The notes below the pieces were generated by a model. That model was not told the DNA's origin and searched no databases. It saw only the letters and a program-made list of their open reading frames with translations. A program made the position numbers and the translations under genes. Of a DNA stretch of 38,396 nucleotides, positions 25,901 to 34,500 are shown one piece after another. Source of the DNA: Phycisphaerae bacterium. GTDB lineage: Bacteria; Planctomycetota; Phycisphaerae; Phycisphaerales; SM1A02. The stretch's first letter is position 1, and every line of letters begins with the position of its first letter. The stretch is taken from the NCBI GenBank assembly GCA_002716385.1, contig PBAX01000013.1:1-38396 (forward strand), read 5' to 3'.

Positions 25901-26291
25901 TCTCATGTATGTGGGTTTCCCGGCAAGAACCAACAGTGATCAGAAGTATCCAGGATTCGACTGGTCCAAGCGTGCGCCGCTTTGGGACACCCGTTACCAG
26001 AAGGGGTTCTACACTCGCTATGGAGACGTCTCTGAGCTCATAAGGCACCACGATTCAGCGCTCGCCATCTTCGGCACGGGGGAGGCTGTCAACATCAGGT
26101 TTGAGACTCCGGAGTCGAAGCTGTCTCCAGGCTGGTCCTCTCGTCTTGTCCTCGAGATCGAAGGCTGGTGCAAGGACAAGGACATGTTCACCGCAGACGG
26201 TGACACGATCGAACCATTGCCGGTGGAGGCTGTCGGTGAAGCATCGCTCCTTCATGAGGGATTCAATGACAGGTGGATGGGGGGGCGATGA
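22989..26291 (+). CDS. TPR plus VCBS/FG-GAP fusion lipoprotein
   Basis: The 1100-residue protein starts with TTG, in TTGA overlap with the nitrilase stop. It has a lipoprotein leader (ALIAASIAMIPGC, C21). TPR-like helices run from about 35 to 230 (YAAYYTGQGFAQSGEHAQAI). VCBS propeller repeats follow with calcium-type loops DVNLDGRLDLF, DVDGNGWPDVF, DADHDGDLDIY, DIDRDRDLDLI and DQDADGAIELI. An ASPIC-like block (SIGLGQSPRLDFLAIEWSDG) comes before about 400 C-terminal residues that begin CPVLFMHDGEEYVFISDLLG. I cannot assign a fold to this last part. It joins in one chain the two parts that are separate genes at 18796-21926. It overlaps the ArgR-like gene by ATGA. Confidence 0.9.
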   Translation: MRRLYPILALIAASIAMIPGCGQSDSGAGEASASLPANLIEGNNRGVGLMGQFDYDGAWEVFNGLVESYPDHPQLRINLAIAQLNRQGPGDEQGAMKILEEVIDEHPSNLRALYVSAILSGYMGDVETSNNRFRLVAEADPSDAYAAYYTGQGFAQSGEHAQAIEWFERSMELDPYLRSAIYGAAQATRRAGSSEEADRFLEEFQLLADNPRAHLAEIKYTKMGPKAEVKVLGDPVEVKPLNPETIWGEARELVSLTSVKASTQVGVSACDVNLDGRLDLFCNGLRVSGAVDDASVMLWNSNSGWKLDWDSPLAKVSSVQSSMWGDVDGNGWPDVFLCRNGANQLWLQTDGQWTRDDSIESVEGPALNTVDGALFDADHDGDLDIYVVNEDGPNVLLNNNRDGTWRSIGAEEGLPAIDRGSRQVLVADIDRDRDLDLIVLNTELPNDVFINDRLWRYRKAEGFDSLRSHAATAIIAADQDADGAIELITRGITGEMHHWMPADDGQWVSAPIQEAVGLGTSIEPMPELAMLDVTGTGEGTLLYPVDGGLQSGTRLLSASGLKSWVPASLQVEKGPSIVAIESSSDGGLRLVEFPPGPGRLPFIAVSFTGQDDPGQSMRSNASGIGTQYAARRGTNWSIGQVLRDDSGPGQSLQPVSIGLGQSPRLDFLAIEWSDGVYQTELGLSGSTVIEETQRQLSSCPVLFMHDGEEYVFISDLLGVGGIGFRTGRDTVVSPRPWERFLMPEIEWKTDTVDLILAEPMEESCYLDSIKLVQWALPPGWSMTLDERMGTGLPKPTGEPVFYRSSMSPSSATVVDGTGVLDDLLEVDGRAVDPGDVDTRFLGRLKSPQVLTLMFERPLQELQGQPVLVMDGWVEYPYSQTCFAAWQAGATYDPPTIEAMDADGRWMTILEKVGYPAGMPRQMSVPLDGLPDDCRGLRISTSLDLYWDSIKVAGSEPCPGARRVVLPMAGADLMYVGFPARTNSDQKYPGFDWSKRAPLWDTRYQKGFYTRYGDVSELIRHHDSALAIFGTGEAVNIRFETPESKLSPGWSSRLVLEIEGWCKDKDMFTADGDTIEPLPVEAVGEASLLHEGFNDRWMGGR

Positions 26292-26767
26292 TGGATTCTG
26301 AAGCCGCCACTCAGGAACGCAGAAGAGCTGTTCTGCTTGACGTGCTTCGGCGTCAGCAGATCCACTCTCAAGGCGATCTGGTCAAGATCATGGTCGCCGA
26401 GGGCATTTCGGTCGATCAGGCCACGCTGTCGCGGGATCTCCGATCGATGGGCATCACCAAGGGAGCCTCGGGCTACGAGCCGACGTCCTTGGGCGAGACG
26501 GATAGGGCGGCACGCAGGCGGCTGGCTGATCTGTTGAAGGAACATCTAATCAGTGTCGAATCAGCGGGTCTGATCCTGGTACTGAGAGTGACCTCTGGAT
26601 ATGCGGGTCCAGTAGCGATCGAGATCGATCAATCGGGTGGGGCGGGATTGCTGGGATCGATTGCCGGCCGTGACACCGTTTTTCTTGCCTTTCAAGGAGA
26701 GTCGGCACAGCGACGGTATCAGGCCGATCTTGCCAAGTTGTCCTCCAGACATGATTTAAGGCCCTGA
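26288..26767 (+). CDS. argR: ArgR-family transcriptional regulator
   Basis: The 159-residue protein has the arginine-repressor layout. The N-terminal winged helix includes RRAVLLDVLRRQQIHSQGDL and the recognition segment TLSRDLRSMGITKG. The C-terminal oligomerisation and effector domain has LILVLRVTSGYAGPVAIEID and GLLGSIAGRDTVFLAF. In E. coli ArgR the last motif is AGDDT and both aspartates are at the arginine site. Here residue 128 is Arg and only D129 remains, so ligand response may differ. It overlaps the previous gene by ATGA and so belongs to the nitrilase/TPR-VCBS operon, where it may control its own operon or arginine genes elsewhere. No arginine-biosynthesis gene is in the window. 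Confidence 0.88.
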   Translation: MMDSEAATQERRRAVLLDVLRRQQIHSQGDLVKIMVAEGISVDQATLSRDLRSMGITKGASGYEPTSLGETDRAARRRLADLLKEHLISVESAGLILVLRVTSGYAGPVAIEIDQSGGAGLLGSIAGRDTVFLAFQGESAQRRYQADLAKLSSRHDLRP

Positions 26768-26885
26768 ATTCCTCACTTTAACTTCTGGATTGCCCGGTTT
26801 ATGGTTGTTAAAAGCCTGTGGCTACTCAATCATCATGTAAATACAGCAATGAAAGTCCACCCAGAGCCGATAGGGTGTTCGGCAA

Positions 26886-29702
26886 ATGCCCAGTGCACCG
26901 GAAAATACGAAGAACCAATCATCCGGTCGCCCCGTGCGCCCTCGCTATCGTGCGGTAATAGGGCCCAAGCTCAAAGTACTTCTCATCTGCCTTTTTGCAT
27001 TGTTCGCCTTGCTCGTCGTGAACTCGGTGTACCTCGTAGCCATTCGGATCATGGGTCTCTCGACAGGCGAGAGCTATGAGAACTGGTTCTATCTGATCAT
27101 GTTCCTGGCCCATCTGATCATGGGCCTGGCGTTGGTCATTCCGGTGATTCTGTTCGGCATCGGTCACATCAGGAATGCTCATAACCGTCCGAATCGCCGT
27201 GCTGTTCGGGCAGGGTATGCGCTATTCAGCAGCGCGATCATATTGCTCGTGACAGGCGTCGTTCTGATGAGAGTCGAGGGGATCATCGACATACGCGATC
27301 AGATCGCTCGTTCGATCATCTGGTGGATACATGTGTTGGTACCGCTGGTTGTGATCTGGCTCTTCATCCTTCATCGATTGGCCGGCCGAAGGATCAAGTG
27401 GGGGGTCGGTCTTGGATGGGCGGCCGTCGCAGGTGTGTTCGCGTTGATCATGGTCGCTCTCCAGTCCCAGGATCCTCGCCAATGGAACATCGAGGGCAAT
27501 CCGGAGGGTGATCAGTACTTCTTTCCCTCCCTTGCCAGAACAGTCTCAGGTGATTTCATCAGCGAGGAAGTGCTCCAGAACGACGAGTACTGCCTCGAGT
27601 GCCATGCGGACATCCACGATTCCTGGATGCACTCCGTCCACAAGTTCTCTTCGTTCAACAATCCCGCCTATCTAGCGTCCGTAAAGGAGACGAGGGAGAT
27701 GGCCCTCGAGCGAGACGGCGATGTGAACGCATCGCGTTTCTGCGCTGGCTGCCATGACCCGGTTCCGTTCTTCAGCGGTGCGTTCAACGATCCCGATTAC
27801 GACATGGTGAACGATCCGACGGCGCATGCAGGCATCACCTGCACGGTCTGCCATGTGATCAGCAACGTGAACAGCCCGCGGGGAAATGCCGACTACACGA
27901 TCGATGAGCCCCAGCACTATCCGTTCGCCTTCTCCGACGATCCCGTTCTCTCATGGGTCAACAAGCAGCTCGTGAAGGCCAAGCCGGAATTCCACAAGAA
28001 GAGCTTCCTCAAGCCGCTTCATCAGACGGAGGACTTCTGCGGGGCCTGCCATAAGGTCCACCTGCCTGAAGAACTCAACGAATACAAATGGCTTCGTGGC
28101 CAGAATCATCTGGATTCCTATCGGCTCAGTGGTGTTTCCGGGCACGGCGTCGAGAGCTTCTACTACCCGCCCATTGCCGAGGTCAACTGCAACAACTGCC
28201 ATATGCCGTTGATGCCCTCCACGGATTTCGGCGCACAGGTCCGTGACGACTCGGGCATACCCAAGGTGCATGACCACATGTTCCCATCCGCCAACACCGC
28301 CATGGCGAGGATGGTCGACATGGCGCGTCCTGACGAGACCATTGCCAAGCATCAGGAGTTTCTCGAAGGGGTGATGAGGTTGGATCTCTTCGGATTGAAG
28401 AAGGGTGGCGAGATCAATGGCGAACTGCTTGGTCCACTCAGGCCGGAGCTTCCGGTTCTTGAGCCAGGAGAGGAATACCTTCTCGAGGCGATTATCAGAA
28501 CAGTAAAGATGGGGCATCTGTTCACCCAGGGGACAGCGGATTCAAACCAGGTCTGGGTCGATGTCGTGGTCACCTGCGGCGATGAGGTCATTGGCGAGAG
28601 TGGGCAGATGAACGACGATGGCGAAATCGATCCCTGGTCCCACTTTGTGAATTCGTTCGTGATAGATCGAGAGGGCGATCGTATCGCCCGTCGAAACGCA
28701 CAGGACATCTTCACGTCCCTGTACAACCATCAGATCCCGCCCGGTGCGGCAGATGCTGTCCACTATCGATTCCATGTACCTCAGGATTGCAAGGGGCCTG
28801 TGACGATTCATGCGGCGTTGAAGTACCGGAAGTTCGACACCGAATACATGCGGTTCGTCCATGGCGATCAGGAGTGGGTGAACGAGCTGCCGGTCACTGT
28901 TCTGGCGGAGGATGTGGTGGTCCTTCCCGTGGAGGGTGGGAGTCCTGTGCTTGCCGAGCAGGAGATGGAGGTCCCCGAGTGGGAACGATGGAACGACTAT
29001 GGAATCGGCTTGTTCCGCAAGGGGGATCTGGGAGAGTTGAAAGGTGCCGAGGCGGCCTTCTCGAGGGTTGAGGAGCTCGGCCGTTCGGAAGGGCCTATCA
29101 ATCTCGCCAGGGTCTATCTCAAGGAAGGTCGGGTCACCGAGGATGCGCCCGGTGCATTGTCCAGAGCCGCCCAGATGGATCACAAGGGCCGTGAGTGGCA
29201 TCTCCTCTGGTTCGGTGGCCAGGTCGATAAGCAGAATGGCCGACTTGATGAAGCCATCAGCAAGTTCAAGCAGGTCATCGAGGGCGGATTCGAGCAGGCG
29301 GCCGGTCGAGGGTTCGATTTCGCCCAGGATTGGCGTGTGCTGAACGAACTGGGCAACACGCTGTATCAGCGGGCACGTCAGGAACGAGGGCCTGCCCGGA
29401 AGGAACAGCGAACGATTCTGATGGAGGAGGCTGCCGGTTTCTTCGAGGCCACCCTCGATCTGGATCCGGAGAACGTCGACGCCCACTACAACCTCAAGCA
29501 GATCTGGGCGGATCTGGGTGACGAGGAGAAGTCGGCTCATCATGCCTCGTTGCATTCGACCTACAAGGTCGATGACAATGCTCGTGATCACGCGATTTCC
29601 GAAGCAAGAAGAAAGTATCCCGCCGCCAATCGTGCATCCGAAGCCGTTGTGATCTACGATCTGGATGTCTTCCCAGCTTCCAGTTCCGACGAGGGATCAT
29701 GA
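26886..29702 (+). CDS. Five-haem c-type cytochrome with five-helix membrane domain and TPR tail
   Basis: The 938-residue protein has five transmembrane helices (about 30-55, 67-93, 110-128, 143-164 and 172-191). Five CxxCH haem-binding sites follow, at 236-240, 286-290, 319-323, 385-389 and 435-439. The c-haem part resembles the cytochrome c554/multihaem family. A beta-rich section (about 500-690) comes next, then TPR-like helices from about 700 to 920. Positive loops after helices 2 and 4 place the haem and TPR parts outside the cytoplasm. H76/H149 and H94/H163 lie at matching depths in helices 2 and 4 and could bind two b haems. It probably moves electrons between the quinone pool and an outside partner, by inference. 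It overlaps the next VCBS gene by ATGA. Confidence 0.9.
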   Translation: MPSAPENTKNQSSGRPVRPRYRAVIGPKLKVLLICLFALFALLVVNSVYLVAIRIMGLSTGESYENWFYLIMFLAHLIMGLALVIPVILFGIGHIRNAHNRPNRRAVRAGYALFSSAIILLVTGVVLMRVEGIIDIRDQIARSIIWWIHVLVPLVVIWLFILHRLAGRRIKWGVGLGWAAVAGVFALIMVALQSQDPRQWNIEGNPEGDQYFFPSLARTVSGDFISEEVLQNDEYCLECHADIHDSWMHSVHKFSSFNNPAYLASVKETREMALERDGDVNASRFCAGCHDPVPFFSGAFNDPDYDMVNDPTAHAGITCTVCHVISNVNSPRGNADYTIDEPQHYPFAFSDDPVLSWVNKQLVKAKPEFHKKSFLKPLHQTEDFCGACHKVHLPEELNEYKWLRGQNHLDSYRLSGVSGHGVESFYYPPIAEVNCNNCHMPLMPSTDFGAQVRDDSGIPKVHDHMFPSANTAMARMVDMARPDETIAKHQEFLEGVMRLDLFGLKKGGEINGELLGPLRPELPVLEPGEEYLLEAIIRTVKMGHLFTQGTADSNQVWVDVVVTCGDEVIGESGQMNDDGEIDPWSHFVNSFVIDREGDRIARRNAQDIFTSLYNHQIPPGAADAVHYRFHVPQDCKGPVTIHAALKYRKFDTEYMRFVHGDQEWVNELPVTVLAEDVVVLPVEGGSPVLAEQEMEVPEWERWNDYGIGLFRKGDLGELKGAEAAFSRVEELGRSEGPINLARVYLKEGRVTEDAPGALSRAAQMDHKGREWHLLWFGGQVDKQNGRLDEAISKFKQVIEGGFEQAAGRGFDFAQDWRVLNELGNTLYQRARQERGPARKEQRTILMEEAAGFFEATLDLDPENVDAHYNLKQIWADLGDEEKSAHHASLHSTYKVDDNARDHAISEARRKYPAANRASEAVVIYDLDVFPASSSDEGS

Positions 29703-31576
29703 CCGAGCCAGATAGGCGTCCTGAAGATGAGGGCGTGAATCAACCCGAGCCCGTTGACGAACAGATCCAGGATGATGAGATCATCGGGGTCGTGTTTCGC
29801 CGGTCATTGATCGTCCTGGTCTTGCTGCTGGGCATAGGCCTTCTGATCTGGTTGCTCACTGGTTTCGGAGGGCAGGATCAGGAAGTCATCATCGAGAAGG
29901 AGGTCGTGGCCCCTGAGGCCCTGGTGCCCGATCTGGCCGTGCTGCCCGATGTCTCCTTCAAGGACATCACTCGAGAGGCGGGCATCGACTTCATACATGA
30001 ATCAGGTGCTCGCGGCGAGAAGATGCTTCCCGAGACCATGGGTTCCGGCGTCGCCTTCTTCGACTACGACAACGATGGGGATCAGGATCTTCTTCTGATC
30101 AATTCGGCGAACTGGCCGCATTCCCCAGAAGCGTCCACAGCCAGTCCAGCGGCCTTGTATGAGAATGACGGGACTGGGGCCTTCAGGGATGTGGCAGCCT
30201 CCAGCGGGCTCTCAGACACGATCTACGGCACCGGAGTGGCGGTCGGGGATGTGGATGGGGATGGACGTCGCGACGTCTTCATAGCGGCCGTCGGGCCAAA
30301 TAGGCTCTATCTCAATCGTGAAGATGGTTTCATCGATGTGACGAGTGAAGCGGGGGTCGCCGGAGGCCCGACCGTCTGGGGTAGCAGTCCCGCCTTCGTC
30401 GACTACGACCTTGATGGCGACCTTGATCTGCTCGTGCCCAACTACGTCGATTGGAGCCGGGAGAAGGACCTTGCCCTGAACTTCACTCTCAATGGGACTG
30501 ATCGGGCCTACGGGCCGCCCAAGCAGTATGCGGGTACTCAGCCCTATCTGTATCGGAACAGGGGAGACGGCACCTTCGAGGAGGTCTCCGAGGCAGCGGG
30601 GCTTCATGTTATCAATGACGCCAGCGGGGTACCCGTCGGCAAGTCGCTGGCAGTGGTCCCGATCGATGTCGATCGTGATGGTTGGATTGATTTCATCGTG
30701 GCCAACGACACGACTCGCAATTTTCTATATCGCAATCTCGGGAACGGTACATTCGAGGAGGTCGGTTCGAGATTTGGTGTCGCCTATGACGATCGGGGGC
30801 AGGCGACGGGAGCGATGGGAATCGATGCCGCCCATTATCGAAATGACGAGTTGATGGGTATCGGCATCGGCAACTTCGCCAATGAAATGACGAGTTTCTA
30901 TGTCGGTGATGGTGAATTCTTCTCTGATGAGGCCATCCTCGAGGGGATCGGTTCGCCGACTCGTCCACTGCTTTCCTTCGGTCTGTTCTTCTTCGACTAC
31001 GACCTTGATGGACGCCTCGATCTCTTTCAGACCAATGGGCATCTCGAGGAGGAGATCAGCCAGATTCAGTCAAGCCAGAAATATCGCCAGCCGGGGCAGT
31101 TGTTCTGGAATGCGGGTCCCGATCAGGCATCCTGTTTCGAGATCGTTCCGTCCGAGACGGCGGGCGACCTCGTCATTCCGATCGTGGGGCGTGGTGCCGC
31201 CTACGCGGACATCGACATGGACGGCGATCTCGATGTCATCGTGACCCAGGCGGGGGATCGTCCATTGCTGCTTCGTAATGAGCAGTCTCTGGGGCACAGT
31301 TGGATAAGATTGAAGTTGGAGGATCCGACCTCGGCCAATCCCAACGCCATTGGAGCCTGGATCGAGCTGACCTCGGATGGAATCACGCAGAGGCGACAGA
31401 TCATGCCGACCCGGTCTTATCTCTCACAGGTCGAGCTTCCTGTGACGTTCGGTCTCGAGGAAGAGACCGACATCGAGAAGCTGGAGATCATCTGGCCTGA
31501 TGGGGGTGTCCAGCGGGTCGATCCTGCGGATCTGCGGTTGAACCGGCAGCACACCGTGATTCGTCAAGCTCAATAG
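29699..31576 (+). CDS. Membrane-anchored VCBS/FG-GAP (CRTAC1, ASPIC/UnbV) protein
   Basis: The 625-residue protein has an acidic cytoplasmic tail and one membrane helix (about 36-56, LIVLVLLLGIGLLIWLLTGF) instead of a signal peptide. VCBS repeats follow with calcium-type loops DYDNDGDQDLL, DVDGDGRRDVF, DYDLDGDLDLL, DVDRDGWIDFI, DYDLDGRLDLF and DIDMDGDLDVI. It ends with an ASPIC/UnbV domain (QIMPTRSYLSQVELPVTFGL, LEIIWPDGGVQRV). It overlaps the multihaem cytochrome gene by ATGA, so the two probably form one inner-membrane complex. Its stop is 8 bases from the convergent CotH-type gene with no hairpin between. Confidence 0.93.
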   Translation: MTEPDRRPEDEGVNQPEPVDEQIQDDEIIGVVFRRSLIVLVLLLGIGLLIWLLTGFGGQDQEVIIEKEVVAPEALVPDLAVLPDVSFKDITREAGIDFIHESGARGEKMLPETMGSGVAFFDYDNDGDQDLLLINSANWPHSPEASTASPAALYENDGTGAFRDVAASSGLSDTIYGTGVAVGDVDGDGRRDVFIAAVGPNRLYLNREDGFIDVTSEAGVAGGPTVWGSSPAFVDYDLDGDLDLLVPNYVDWSREKDLALNFTLNGTDRAYGPPKQYAGTQPYLYRNRGDGTFEEVSEAAGLHVINDASGVPVGKSLAVVPIDVDRDGWIDFIVANDTTRNFLYRNLGNGTFEEVGSRFGVAYDDRGQATGAMGIDAAHYRNDELMGIGIGNFANEMTSFYVGDGEFFSDEAILEGIGSPTRPLLSFGLFFFDYDLDGRLDLFQTNGHLEEEISQIQSSQKYRQPGQLFWNAGPDQASCFEIVPSETAGDLVIPIVGRGAAYADIDMDGDLDVIVTQAGDRPLLLRNEQSLGHSWIRLKLEDPTSANPNAIGAWIELTSDGITQRRQIMPTRSYLSQVELPVTFGLEEETDIEKLEIIWPDGGVQRVDPADLRLNRQHTVIRQAQ

Positions 31577-31584
31577 CGGGGCGT

Positions 31585-34500
31585 TCAGAACGACCAGTTC
31601 TGGATGATGAGGAGAATGTCGTCAGTGTTCACGATCAGGTCCTGATTGACATCGGACTCGCATTGCCCTGTGCAGCTCCAGTCGGAAATGACCTGAAGTA
31701 TGTCATTGATTCCAACGACACCATCTCCGTTCGCGTCGCCGATGATGCCATTGCAGTTTGAATCAATCGTATTCTGATCACGATCGATGAGCAGAATCTC
31801 CTCGCAAGGATCCGCCGAAACATGGCCTGAAAAGGGCCCCAGAACGAGATGCCCTTCTCCGCCTCTTGGAGAAGCCGCTCGCTGTCGGAATGTCCGGATA
31901 TGGGGTGAGACGTAGGCGGATCCCATCGCCGGAATCACCGATCCCGAGGAGAATGTGAAGCTGACATCCCCGGTCAGTTGCCATCCTGAAATGTCGATGG
32001 GTGTCGTTTCATTGTTGATCAGCTCGATGAACTCCTCGTCCGCGTCGCCTGAAGATGGCTGGGCGAGTATCTGTCCGAACTGAATATCCGGCATGGCTGC
32101 CTGTGTTGGCGGTATGAGGTTTCCGATTTCACAATGCGTTTGATACAGGTGCTGTCGCCGTGGTTCGAGGTACTCGTTCTTGAGGATTTCAATGGCCTGC
32201 TGATGGCTCTGCTCTTCGCCCCATTCGTATGGCCACTTGATCTGATCGAGTGCCATTTCCGCACCCGCCAACGAGGCAAGCTCGTCGATTCTGTTTTCAA
32301 GCAGCCTGTTCTCGATCTCGGTGCCCGGGGGTTGGAGAATCAGATCCATCTGGTATCTGAGATGTCTCAGATACATGGCGCGGATTTCCGGCACTCGGTA
32401 GACGGCATCTATCAATCTATTCCAGGAATTGTTCAGCTTCGGATGCTCCTCGTCACCGTAGAGCGGGTGGGACTGGGGGTCGGTGCTCGATGTGATGGCA
32501 TCGTTCAGGAGTCCCTCGTTTGGAATCCCCAGACGTCCGAATGTCATGTCCTTGTCCCAGGGGAGGAATTGCCATTCCTCATCACCCTCGGTATCCCGGT
32601 AGAGGTAGTAGTTCTTGCTTACATGATCGTTGTGTTGAATGAGGCTTGTGGCGGCCAGATAGGAGAGGACGGCCGGTATGTCCAGGGCATCCATGAGAAA
32701 AAGTCGGAGTAGCTCGGGATCCTCTTCGAGGATGCCCTCCGTGAGCTTCCTGAGATCGTGGTTGTTCTCGAATTCCCTCGTCTTCTTTTCAACATTGGCC
32801 CAATGGCTGATGCACGTGTTGAACATCTTGTAGAGCGCGCCCTGGGGATCAAGTCCGACACGATCCAGCATTCTCTTGTCGATCTGTTCGCTGTATGTAG
32901 CAAGCGAGTGGAATTCACCATTGAGATGAAGTCTGACCGGCATCGCGATGCTTGAATGGACTCCGGCCCATTTATATACATCCCATGACAATTGTCTTCG
33001 CATGGTGCTCTTGTCGCTGTAGTTACTCTGGAGATTCAGCTCCTCCTGAGGATCGCCATCGTCAAGAAAGGGGATGTGGTGATCGCTGTTGAAATCGAGC
33101 TTGTAGCTCTGCTTTGGCCAGTTCAGGCTTGTCTGGCCTCTTGGTCTGATGAGCACATTGTCATATAGGATTCCGTCATGGACGACGACGCCGCGAGTGC
33201 CGACCTCGGGAACATCCATCGCGTCGGTATCTTCCACGAATAGCCTGATCAGATGAAGTGGGGTGTCGACTCGATCGGCGACATGGAGGCCCATGAATCG
33301 GGGGGAATTGAATGGATCCAGATGACTCGGGTATTCGCTGGTGTCGCCTTCATAATCAGTGGCCACGGCATACCATCGAATGATCTCCCCTGGCGCACCC
33401 CCGATGATCGATGTCTCCCACGTGTCCTTGTTGATCTGCGTCATTTCAATCGGGTCTGATTCTGGATCGAAGTTTCGCCGCACAATCAGCTGTACGGATT
33501 CGACATCGGAATCCTCGGCTTCGACCTCGCAGCGAATCGTTATGCTCTCTTCAGCTGACGGCTGAGATGGCTCGAATTCCATTCCGTCAAAGTCAGGCCC
33601 GATTCCGATGCCATCGGCGATGTTGAGTTCGCCCGGTGTCGAAGTTGAGAGGTATGTAGGCTCGAGAAGATAGGAGCCCTGGCTTAAGCTGAGGGTGGGG
33701 GCAAGCAGCAGGTCGGGACTTGTGGCGTTGTCATTGAGCGCCTGGATCGCGAGCGTGTTCATTCCCTCCAAAAGTGTCCATGGCTCAGGATCAATCGGGT
33801 ATGTTTCGGGAGCAATCGCATCTTCATCATCTCTGGTGTCGGTGGCGTGGCTGTTCCACTCGAGTTCATCAAGGTCGGGAGAATTGGCCATGGCGATGGG
33901 GGTGCCATTGAGCCAGCAGGTGAATCCATCGTCGTATTGCATCGAAAGGCTCATTGGGAGCCCTATCATGTCTTCCGCTGTCCATTCAAAGTTGATGCGA
34001 ATGTAGGCGCTTGTCGCAATTCCATACATCTCCTCTAGAACATCAAGTCCGATGTAGGGTCTGAAATCAGAGCTCGTGTCATAGCCGATTCCGGTCTTTC
34101 CACTCAGCCAGCCACTGTCGTCGAAGCTGGGCTCTTTCCAGTCCGTGGAACCGTTGTCGGAACTGGGCACCATTGCTCTGGCTGGATTGAATGGGGCAAT
34201 GACGGTCTGACTGTAGATGTCCGCGATCAGGCCGTAGGAGATGTCCTCCTGCTGAACCGGGAAAAAGGGTGCGTAGTCGTGGATGATCGTTCCGCTTGGA
34301 TCGAGGAGTCCAAGATACTCGCCATCGGACGAAAGCTTGAAGTTCGTATGCAGTGGTTCCGATGGATCTCTTCGATCCTTGTCTGATGCGAATACGATGA
34401 GGGACTGGCTCGGTTTCAGGAGCAATGAGGGGAAGATCCACTTGTCCGGCGCATCCTGATCGTCAGTCAACGACCATCCTGCCAGATTGAGGGTGGATTG

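Noticed and set aside
32134..32712. Plus-strand open frame of 192 residues
   Set aside because: It is antisense to the CotH kinase-like domain, which has clear motifs in the minus-strand frame.
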